Assembly: GCF_958439165.1 (NCBI RefSeq)
Contig: NZ_OY288126.1
Span: forward strand, 148,720-212,719
DNA length: 64,000 nt
Direction of reading: 5' to 3'
DNA from: an uncultured Hydrogenophaga sp.
GTDB taxonomy: Bacteria; Pseudomonadota; Gammaproteobacteria; Burkholderiales; Burkholderiaceae_C
In this document: positions 46,847-55,320 of the stretch, piece by piece
How positions within the stretch are numbered: the stretch's first letter is position 1
Layout of the letters: every line of letters begins with the position of its first letter
Notes under the pieces: generated by a model
Databases searched by the model: none
What the model was told of the DNA's origin: nothing
What the model saw: the letters and a program-made list of their open reading frames with translations, nothing else
Made by a program: the position numbers and the translations under genes

Positions 46847-49800
46847 ATGGGTGCCCAGGGCCTGCGCCGCCGCTGGCCCTGGATTCCCGCCGACATCGAT
46901 CAACTGCTGCGTGCCCAGGCCGGACCGGCCCTTGAACCCTTGCGGCTGGAGATCTTCGGTGTGGAGCGCCTGTGCCAGCACGCGCGCAGTCTGGCGCAGG
47001 CCCACACCGCGCAGCAGGGGGCACGCGCGCGCAGCACCTTTTGGCCACGGCTGCAGAACAACATCCGGGCGCTGCGCCAGGTGCACGCCCAGATCGCCCG
47101 TCAGGCCCGCGACGAGCAGGAAGTGGGTCCGGCCGCTGCCTGGCTGCTGGACAACTTCCACCTGATCGATGCCCAGCTGCAGACCATCCACCAGGGCCTG
47201 CCGCCGCGTTTCTACCGTTCGCTGCCGGTGCTGTGCGACCCGCCGCTGGCCGGCCTGCCACGCATCTACGGCATCGCCTGGGCGTTCGTGGCCCACACCG
47301 ACAGTGCCTTCGACGAGAACCTGCTGCTGGCTTTCCTGGCCGCCTACCAGGACACGCGCGAACTGGGTCAGGGCGAGTTGTGGGCCTTGCCCACCACCTT
47401 GCGCCTGGTGCTGGTGGAAAACCTGCGCCGGCTGGCCGAACGCATTGCCGCGCACAGGGCCGCCACCGACCTGGCGTCCTGGTGTGCCCGACGCATGTCG
47501 GTGCTGACGCTGCCCACCATCCAGGCCCTTTCTGCCGCTCTGCTGACCCGTGATGTCGGTGCCGCCTTCCAGGTCCAGCTGCTGCAGGCGCTGGCCGTGC
47601 GCACCTACCCTGCCGATGCGGTGGCAGCGCAGGTGCACGACTGGCTGTTGACCGAACTGCCCGATCTGCCGGACGTCCAGCAACAGCAGCATGCCCGGCA
47701 GGCCGCCGACCTGCTGAGCGTGGGCAACGCAGTGACCGCCCTGCGCCTGATCGGTGCGGCCGACTGGTCCGACCTGGTGGACCGCAGCAGCCATGTCGTG
47801 GCGGCGCTGATGGCGTCCACCGTGTTCGCCGCCGAGGACGATGACACCCGCAGCGTCACGCTGCACGCCATTGAAAGGCTGGCCCGGCAATCGGGCCGGC
47901 CCGAGTCGGCCGTGGCCGGGGAGTTGCTGCGTCTGATGCAGCAGCAGACGGCGGCTGCCGGCAGCGGCGCCGACGCATCGCCGGAGCTGGCGGCCCACTG
48001 GCTGCAAGGCGATGGCCAGGCGGTCCTGCGCAAGGCGCTGGGCTTGCGGCCCGGTGTGGGCGAGCGCTGGCGTCACCGGCCGCGGGCCACCGTGACGCAG
48101 GTGTACCTGGGCGTGCTGGCCGTTGCCACGGGTGTGCTGGTCGCCTGGCTGTTGCAACGGTGGGCGGTGCCGGCCGACACGGCTGCGCGGGTCGGCCTGG
48201 CGCTGCTGGTGGTCTGGCCGGCGTCCGAGGTGGTGATGGCGCTGGTGGTGCGGCTGGCGGGGGAGTCGGTCCGGCCGGCCTACCTGTCGCGCCTGCTGCT
48301 GCCCGACGGCATACCCGCCCGGGCGCAGGTGCTGGTGGTCGTGCCGGCGCTGCTGAGCGACACGGCCACGGTGCAGGCCCTGGTGCACCGCCTGGAACAG
48401 CATTACCTGGCCAACCCGGAGCGCCATGCGCAGTTCGGCCTGCTGACCGACTGGTGCGATGCGCCTGCGGCTTCCATGCCCGGTGACGACAGCCTGCTGG
48501 AGCTGGCCCGTGCCGGCGTGGCCGGCCTCAACCGGGACCGCCCCGCAGCGCCGGCCCAGGCCGTGTCGGGCCCGCGCTTCGTGCTGCTGCACCGCCCTCG
48601 GACATGGAGCGACAGCGAGCAATGCTGGCTGGGCCACGAGCGCAAGCGCGGAAAGATCGAGGCCCTGATCGCACGGCTGGCCACCGGTCATCCGGGGCCG
48701 TTCCTGCCCTTGGGTGATCTGTCGCGCACCGTCCCGCACACCTGCCATGTGCTCACGCTGGACAGCGACACCGTGTTGCCGCCCGGGCGGCTGCGTGCGC
48801 TGGTGGGTGTGGCCGAGCACCCGCTGAACCAGCCTCGGCTGGACGCCGATGGTCGCTCGGTGCTGCGGGGCGTGGGCATCGTGCAGCCGCGGCTGGTGGC
48901 ACCGCTGCCCGAAGGCCGCTTCAGTTCGGCCTGGGCCTGGCTGGGCCGTGCCGGCGGCGGACTCGACGCCTACAGCGCCATGGCCTCCGACCTCTACCAG
49001 GATCTGTGGGGCCGCGGCAGCTTCACCGGCAAGGGTCTGCTGCACGTGGCCACCCTGCATGCGGTGCTCGGTGGCCGGCTGCCCGCGGGGTCCGTGCTCA
49101 GCCACGATCTGCTCGAGGGTGCGCTGGTGCGCTGCGCCGTGGCCAGCGACATCACGCTGCTGGAGCCGGAGCCGACCCACGCCGATGCGGTCAGCGCGCG
49201 CCAGCACCGCTGGATGCGGGGTGACTGGCAGCTGCTGCCGTTCCTGCTGGCGCCTCGCGCCTGGCCCATGGCCGGCATCGACCGCTGGAAGATGGCCGAC
49301 AACCTGCGCCGCAGCCTGGTGGCGCCGGCCTCGCTGGCGTTGCTGCTGCTGTCGATGGGCGGGGCAGGCCTGACATGGCCCGCCGCATGGGCACTGGTGC
49401 TGGCGGCACTGAGGGCGGGTCCGGTCATGGCCGCCGTGGCCTCGCTGGTGCCCCATCGCCGGGACCGGCTCAGCGGGCGTTTCGTCGAGCTGGGGCTGCG
49501 GGATGTGTGGCGTGCGCTGCTGGCGACGCTCTGGCAGGCCTCGCAGCTGCCGGCCCAGGCCCTGCTGGCGCTGGATGCGGTGCTGCGCACCGGATGGCGT
49601 CTGGGGGTCAGCCGGCGCCATCTGCTGGCCTGGTCGACCAGCGCCGCCACCCAGCGGGGCATCGGCCCCGGGTGGCGTGCCACCCTGTGGCGCCACCGCG
49701 CCGTCCCGGTGGTCATGCTGCTCCTGCTGGCCGCCACGGCATGGCCCGGCGGTCTCGCGCCGCCGCACGCCAGCGGGCCCTTGCAGCTGGCCATCGGCCT

Positions 49801-52800
49801 GTGGGCGTGCGGGCCGCTGCTGGTGTGGCTGGTTCACCGGCCCTGGCGCGTGAGCCCGGCCTTGCGCACGGACGATGCACGGCTGCTGCATGGTGTGGCG
49901 CGCGACACCTGGCGGCTGTTCGAACGCTGTGTGACGGCGCACGACCACCACCTGCCGCCCGACAACCTGCAGCTGTGGCCCCTGGAGGCGCTGGCCCACC
50001 GCACCTCACCCACCAACATCGGCCTGTACCTGCTGAGTGCCGTGAGCGCGCGGGCCTTCGGCTGGATCGGCACGCAGGATCTGCTGCAGCGGCTGGAGGC
50101 CACATGGGCCACGCTGCAGCAGCTCGAACGCCACCAGGGCCATTTCCTGAACTGGTACGACACCGAGACCCTGGCACCGCTGCTGCCGCGTTATGTGTCC
50201 ACGGTGGACAGCGGCAACCTGGCCGTCCACCTGCTGGCAGTGGCCCAGGCCTGCCGTGCCCTGGCCCACGATCCGCTGGACCCGGCGACCTCTCAGGACG
50301 CCCTGGCACGATCGGAGGACCGCCTGCGCGCCCACCGGGGGCCGGAGCCCTGGCTGGAGGCCGACCACCAGGCCACCGAAGCCAGCGCGCAACTCGACCG
50401 CGAGGCGCTGGCTGCCGGTCAGGCCGGTGTCGCTGCGCAGCGGCTGCTGGCGCTGGCCGACGCTGTCGAGGCCCTGGCCTGGGCACCCGACTTCGGTGTG
50501 CTCTACCAGGCGCGCAAGCGCCTGTTCCACATCGGCCTGCGGGTCGACGAGCAGCTGCTCGACCCTTCGTTCTACGACCTGCTGGCCTCCGAGGCCCGCA
50601 GCACCAGCCTGATGGCCATCGCCAAGGGCGACGTGCCGCTGCGGCACTGGGTGGCGCTGGGCCGCCCGGCAGCGGTGCTGGGCCGGCATGCCGCGCTGCT
50701 GTCGTGGTCGGGCTCGATGTTCGAGTACCTCATGCCCTTGCTGGTGAGTGCCCCCGCGCGCGGCAGCGCGCTGGACGAGGCGGCCCGTTCGGCGGTGCGC
50801 GAGCAGCAGGCCCACGGCCATGCACTGGGTGTGGCCTGGGGCATGTCGGAGTGTGCCCATGCCGCCCGTGACCCCACGCTGGCCTACCAGTACGGGCCGC
50901 AGGGCGTGCCGCGTCTGGCGCTGCGGCGCATACCGTTCGGCGAATGCGTGGTGGCACCCTATGCCACCGCGCTGGCGGCCCAGGTCGATGCCGCCGCGGC
51001 CTGCCGCAACCTGCGCCGGCTCGCCGGGCAGGGCGCCCGGGGGCGCTACGGCTTCATCGAGGCGCTCGACCACACCCCCGAGCGCCAGCTGCACGGGCAT
51101 GGCGTCACGCTGGTCGTCACCTTCATGGCGCACCACCAGGGCATGGTCATCGCGGCCCTGGCCAATGTGTTGCTGGACGGCCTGGTGCAGCGCTGGGGCA
51201 TGGCAGACGTCCGCATGCAGGCCGTCGCCAGCCTGTTGCAGGAGCCGATGCCGCGCGAGCTTCAACACCTGCGCGCATTTGCACCGGCGCCCCGCCGGCC
51301 CGAGCATCCGGAGCGCGCGCACCGCCGCACCATCGTCCCGGGCGCACAGGCGCTGGAGCCGACCCATCTCCTGAGCAACGGTCGCCACACCGTCACGCTG
51401 CGCGCCAATGGCGCGGGCTGGAGCCGTCGGGGTGCGGCCGGCATCTCGCGCCACCGCGACGATGCTCTGCGCGACGAACACGGCAGCTTCATCTACCTGC
51501 GCGCCCCGGCCGACGCCACGCCGGTATCGGTCAGCAGCCATCCGGCGCCCGATCCCCAGGCGAGCTACAGCAGCGAGTTCCAGGTCGACCGGGTGCTCCT
51601 GCATGCCCGGTGGCCGACGGTCCAGGCCACCACCACCGTGTGGGTCAGCCCGGAGGACGACATCGAGCTGCGCAAGGTGGTGGTGGCCAACACCGGGCAT
51701 GAGGCCATCGACATCGAGGTGCTGTCGGCGCTGGACATCACGCTGGCAGCGCCGGCCGCCGACGAGGCCCATCCTGCGTTCTCGAACTTCTTCGTGCGGG
51801 CCGACTGGCTGCCGGCCCAGCAGGCGCTGCGGTTCGAACGCAGGCCCCGCCTGGCCACCGAGCAGGGGCTGCTGGCGGCGCATTTCGTGGCCAGTGCCGA
51901 CGCCCGGGTGCTGCAGCTGCGCTGCCAGACCGACCGCCTGCACTGGCGCGGCCGTGGCCGCCCCGCCAGCCAGCCGCAGGGGCTGCTCATGCCGGCACCG
52001 GAGGAGCCCTGCAGCCTCGACACCGGGCTGGACCCGGTGGCCGTGCTGGGCCTGACCTTGCGGCTGGAGCCGGGCACCCATGCCACCGTCGTGTTCGCCA
52101 CCGCGGCCAGCGACTCCCCCAGCACCCTGGCGGCGGTCATCGACAAATACCGCGAGCCGGGCTACGTGGAGCGGTCCTCGGTGATGTCGGCCACGCTGGC
52201 CGCCATTCCGGCCACGCCGCTGCGGCCGCACACCGACTACCTGCCGGCGCTGCATGCGCTGACCACCGCGCTGGTGTTCACCCTTCCGCGGGTGCAGGCT
52301 GCTGCGCCGGCCACTGCCGCCAGCGCCCCGGTCGATCCACGCCTGCTGTGGCCGCTCGGGATCTCGGGCGCACGACCGCTGATCCTGGTGCATGCCGTGG
52401 TGGTGCAGGGCATGGGCCTGCTGCGCCTGCTGGCCCTGATGCTGCGCGAATGGCAGCGCGCCGGTGTGGCCTGCGATCTGGTGCTGCTCAACCACGAGGC
52501 CGCGTCCTACGACATGCCGTTGCAACGCGAGCTGATGCGCCTGCGCGACCAGCATGCCGCCCACCCATCGCAGGCCGAGGTGTCTGCCTGCACCGCCTTG
52601 CACACCTGGCGCCTGGGTGAGCTGTCGTCCGGGCAAGTGCAGGCGCTGCGGTCGCTGGCCTGCGTGACCCTGGCCGCCGATGGCCACCCGCTGCTGCACC
52701 AGGTGCGCGACTGGTGCCAGGCCCATGAGCCGCAGGCCGCAGCCGGATGGCACCGCACCGGCAGGGCCGCTGCGGCGGTGCGTGTGCCGGTGGGCCTGCC

Positions 52801-55282
52801 CGGGCGGTTCACCCCTGCGCCTGCGCAGCCCGCGCAGGGCCGCTTCGTCGATGGCGGCCGTGCCTTCGAGGTCGAGCTCGGGCCGGGCTTCCAGACCCCG
52901 AAACCCTGGATCAATGTGCTGGCCAATCCCGGTCTGGGCTGCCTGCTCAGCGAGAGTGGAGCGGGCCCGACCTGGGCCCGCAACAGCCGGCTCGACCAGC
53001 TCACCACCTGGTCCAACGACCCGGTGGCCGACACCCCGGGTGAATGGTGGCTGCTGCAGGACCGTGCCAGCCAGCGGGTCTGGTCGCTGGTACCGTCGGC
53101 CTGGGGTCATGGCCAGGCGCGCTACCGGGTCACGCATGCGCAGGGTCTGACCTCCATCGTTCATGAGGCCGAGGGCCTGCGGGTGGCGGTGCACTGGTGC
53201 GTCGATCCGGTGAGCGCCATCAAGCAGGTTCGGGTGCAGGTGCACAACACGGGGCCGGGCAAGCGGCACCTGCGGCTGGTGGCGCTGGTCGAGTGGCTGA
53301 TGGGCGAACGGCGCGCCGACCGCAGCACCCTGCACACCCGGGCGGTGCCACGAGACGGCCAGGAGCTGGCTGGGCTGTTCTGCAGCCAGACCCGCAGCGG
53401 TGCCGCAGCCGGCACGGCCTTCCTGGCCGAGGTGCCGCCCCCGCGGTCGGGCGCCTTGTTGCATGGCGAAGGCCCGGACTGGACCTGTGACCGCCGCGCC
53501 CTGTTCGATGCCGCCGGCCAGCTGGTGCTGCCCCGCCACCTGGGCCGAGCCAGCGGCCCGGGCGTGGACCCCTGCGCGGCGCACGCCCGGCTGTTCACCT
53601 TGCGCCCGGGCGCCCACTGGGAACAGACCTGGCTCATCGGCCATGCCGACACCGTCGAGGACGCCCAGGTCCTGCTGGATCGGGCGGTAGCGGTTGATCC
53701 GCTGCAACGCGAGGCCGACGTGGCGGCCCGCTGGGACGTGCTGCTGGGCGCCACCGAGGTGCACACCCCCGACCCGCTCTTTGATGCACTGGTCAACCGC
53801 TGGCTGCTCTACCAGACCCTGTCGTGCCGGCTCTGGGCCAAGGCCGGCTTCTACCAGGCCGGGGGCGCCACCGGGTTCCGCGATCAGCTCCAGGACGCCA
53901 TGGCCCTGCTCGGGGCCGATCCGGCGCTGCTGCGCAGCCAGATCGTGCGCTGCGCCGCACGCCAGTTCGAGGCGGGCGACGTGCAGCACTGGTGGCACGA
54001 ACCCGGCGGTGCCGGCGTGCGCACCCATTTCTCGGACGACCTGCTCTGGCTGCCCATGGCCTGTGCCCATTACCTGCGCGGCACAGGCGACCTGGCGGTG
54101 CTGGAGGTGGTGGTGCCGTTCCTCGATGCGCCGGCCTTGCCGCCCGGTGTCGAAGACGCCTACGACACCCCGGCCATCAGCGACACCCGCGCCAGCGTGT
54201 ACGAGCATGCGGCCCGCGCCATCGACCACAGCCTGCGGGTGGGGGTCCACGGCCTGCCCCTGATGGGCACCGGCGACTGGAACGACGGCATGAACCGGGT
54301 TGGCCACGAAGGGCGCGGCGAATCGGTCTGGCTGGCCTGGTTCCTGTGCAGCATCACGGCCGACTGGATACCGCTGGCCCGCCAGCGCGGTGACCTGGCC
54401 CGCGCGCTGCGCTGGGCCCGGGCCCGCAACGGCTGGACCCGGGCCCTGGAGACCCATGGCTGGGACGGTGCCTGGTACCGCCGTGCCTTCTTCGATGACG
54501 GCAGCCCGCTGGGGGCAGCCTGCATGCCCGAGGCCCGGATCGACCTGATCGCGCAGGCCTGGGCGGTGCTGTCCGGCTGTGCACCCCTGCAGCGCCAGCA
54601 ACAGGCCATGGCGTCGGCCCGGGAGCTGCTGCACGACCCCGCCAGCGGGCTGATGCGTCTGCTGGTGCCGCCCCTGCAGCAGGCTGTGCCGGCGGCCGGC
54701 TACATACAGGCCTACCCACCCGGCGTGCGCGAGAACGGCGGGCAGTACGCCCATGCGGCGGTGTGGGGCGTCATGGCCGTTGCGCGGCTGGCCGTCCGGG
54801 ATCACGCCCGAGATGGCGCCAGAAATGACGCCAGAGACGCCGTCTACCGGCGCTGGTGCGAGATCAGTCCGGCGCACCGCAGTGCCCACCCGGTGTGGGG
54901 GCCGCCCTATGGCCTGGAGCCGTATGCGGTGGCGGCCGATGTGTATGGCGCTGCGCCATGGACTGGCCGAGGTGGCTGGAGCTGGTACACCGGTGCGGCC
55001 GGCTGGCTGCACCGGGCAGCGTTGGAGTCGCTGTTCGGCCTGCAGATGACCGCCGACGAGCTCTGGTTCGAGCCCTGCCTGCCCACGGCCTGGCCGAGTG
55101 CCACCCTGACGCTGCGCCGCCACGGGCGCGAGCTGCACTTCCTGCTGCACCGGGACCCTCTCGACACATCGGTACCGGCCGCTGCCGGGCCCGCCGAGGC
55201 TGGGGTGCTGCGCGTGGGGGAGCGGCTGCGCTGGCGGGCGGTGGCTTCGGGCAGCAGGTACCGGGTTTTCACAGGTGCCTGA
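46847..55282 (+). CDS. ndvB: cyclic beta-1,2-glucan synthase (GT84-GH94, NdvB/Cgs type)
   Basis: 2811 residues. It polymerises UDP-glucose into beta-1,2-glucan and cyclises it; the product is exported to the periplasm as an osmoregulated glucan. Visible order: soluble N-terminal region (1-420), transmembrane helices (about 420-470), GT84 glycosyltransferase (about 480-830; DSDT near residue 640, LSHDLLEG near 751, QHRWMRGDW near 785), more helices (about 830-1000), a glycoamylase-like domain (about 1090-1440; FLNWYDTETLAPL, FMAHHQGMVIAA), and a C-terminal GH94 phosphorylase module (about 1500-2790; GTGDWNDGMNRVG with the catalytic Asp near 2474) that in Brucella sets ring length. All signature residues are intact. 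No separate exporter (NdvA) is nearby. Confidence 0.93.
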   Translation: MGAQGLRRRWPWIPADIDQLLRAQAGPALEPLRLEIFGVERLCQHARSLAQAHTAQQGARARSTFWPRLQNNIRALRQVHAQIARQARDEQEVGPAAAWLLDNFHLIDAQLQTIHQGLPPRFYRSLPVLCDPPLAGLPRIYGIAWAFVAHTDSAFDENLLLAFLAAYQDTRELGQGELWALPTTLRLVLVENLRRLAERIAAHRAATDLASWCARRMSVLTLPTIQALSAALLTRDVGAAFQVQLLQALAVRTYPADAVAAQVHDWLLTELPDLPDVQQQQHARQAADLLSVGNAVTALRLIGAADWSDLVDRSSHVVAALMASTVFAAEDDDTRSVTLHAIERLARQSGRPESAVAGELLRLMQQQTAAAGSGADASPELAAHWLQGDGQAVLRKALGLRPGVGERWRHRPRATVTQVYLGVLAVATGVLVAWLLQRWAVPADTAARVGLALLVVWPASEVVMALVVRLAGESVRPAYLSRLLLPDGIPARAQVLVVVPALLSDTATVQALVHRLEQHYLANPERHAQFGLLTDWCDAPAASMPGDDSLLELARAGVAGLNRDRPAAPAQAVSGPRFVLLHRPRTWSDSEQCWLGHERKRGKIEALIARLATGHPGPFLPLGDLSRTVPHTCHVLTLDSDTVLPPGRLRALVGVAEHPLNQPRLDADGRSVLRGVGIVQPRLVAPLPEGRFSSAWAWLGRAGGGLDAYSAMASDLYQDLWGRGSFTGKGLLHVATLHAVLGGRLPAGSVLSHDLLEGALVRCAVASDITLLEPEPTHADAVSARQHRWMRGDWQLLPFLLAPRAWPMAGIDRWKMADNLRRSLVAPASLALLLLSMGGAGLTWPAAWALVLAALRAGPVMAAVASLVPHRRDRLSGRFVELGLRDVWRALLATLWQASQLPAQALLALDAVLRTGWRLGVSRRHLLAWSTSAATQRGIGPGWRATLWRHRAVPVVMLLLLAATAWPGGLAPPHASGPLQLAIGLWACGPLLVWLVHRPWRVSPALRTDDARLLHGVARDTWRLFERCVTAHDHHLPPDNLQLWPLEALAHRTSPTNIGLYLLSAVSARAFGWIGTQDLLQRLEATWATLQQLERHQGHFLNWYDTETLAPLLPRYVSTVDSGNLAVHLLAVAQACRALAHDPLDPATSQDALARSEDRLRAHRGPEPWLEADHQATEASAQLDREALAAGQAGVAAQRLLALADAVEALAWAPDFGVLYQARKRLFHIGLRVDEQLLDPSFYDLLASEARSTSLMAIAKGDVPLRHWVALGRPAAVLGRHAALLSWSGSMFEYLMPLLVSAPARGSALDEAARSAVREQQAHGHALGVAWGMSECAHAARDPTLAYQYGPQGVPRLALRRIPFGECVVAPYATALAAQVDAAAACRNLRRLAGQGARGRYGFIEALDHTPERQLHGHGVTLVVTFMAHHQGMVIAALANVLLDGLVQRWGMADVRMQAVASLLQEPMPRELQHLRAFAPAPRRPEHPERAHRRTIVPGAQALEPTHLLSNGRHTVTLRANGAGWSRRGAAGISRHRDDALRDEHGSFIYLRAPADATPVSVSSHPAPDPQASYSSEFQVDRVLLHARWPTVQATTTVWVSPEDDIELRKVVVANTGHEAIDIEVLSALDITLAAPAADEAHPAFSNFFVRADWLPAQQALRFERRPRLATEQGLLAAHFVASADARVLQLRCQTDRLHWRGRGRPASQPQGLLMPAPEEPCSLDTGLDPVAVLGLTLRLEPGTHATVVFATAASDSPSTLAAVIDKYREPGYVERSSVMSATLAAIPATPLRPHTDYLPALHALTTALVFTLPRVQAAAPATAASAPVDPRLLWPLGISGARPLILVHAVVVQGMGLLRLLALMLREWQRAGVACDLVLLNHEAASYDMPLQRELMRLRDQHAAHPSQAEVSACTALHTWRLGELSSGQVQALRSLACVTLAADGHPLLHQVRDWCQAHEPQAAAGWHRTGRAAAAVRVPVGLPGRFTPAPAQPAQGRFVDGGRAFEVELGPGFQTPKPWINVLANPGLGCLLSESGAGPTWARNSRLDQLTTWSNDPVADTPGEWWLLQDRASQRVWSLVPSAWGHGQARYRVTHAQGLTSIVHEAEGLRVAVHWCVDPVSAIKQVRVQVHNTGPGKRHLRLVALVEWLMGERRADRSTLHTRAVPRDGQELAGLFCSQTRSGAAAGTAFLAEVPPPRSGALLHGEGPDWTCDRRALFDAAGQLVLPRHLGRASGPGVDPCAAHARLFTLRPGAHWEQTWLIGHADTVEDAQVLLDRAVAVDPLQREADVAARWDVLLGATEVHTPDPLFDALVNRWLLYQTLSCRLWAKAGFYQAGGATGFRDQLQDAMALLGADPALLRSQIVRCAARQFEAGDVQHWWHEPGGAGVRTHFSDDLLWLPMACAHYLRGTGDLAVLEVVVPFLDAPALPPGVEDAYDTPAISDTRASVYEHAARAIDHSLRVGVHGLPLMGTGDWNDGMNRVGHEGRGESVWLAWFLCSITADWIPLARQRGDLARALRWARARNGWTRALETHGWDGAWYRRAFFDDGSPLGAACMPEARIDLIAQAWAVLSGCAPLQRQQQAMASARELLHDPASGLMRLLVPPLQQAVPAAGYIQAYPPGVRENGGQYAHAAVWGVMAVARLAVRDHARDGARNDARDAVYRRWCEISPAHRSAHPVWGPPYGLEPYAVAADVYGAAPWTGRGGWSWYTGAAGWLHRAALESLFGLQMTADELWFEPCLPTAWPSATLTLRRHGRELHFLLHRDPLDTSVPAAAGPAEAGVLRVGERLRWRAVASGSRYRVFTGA

Positions 55283-55320
55283 GGCGCCGGGCGCCGCACC
55301 CTGGCGCTTCATAATCGGCC

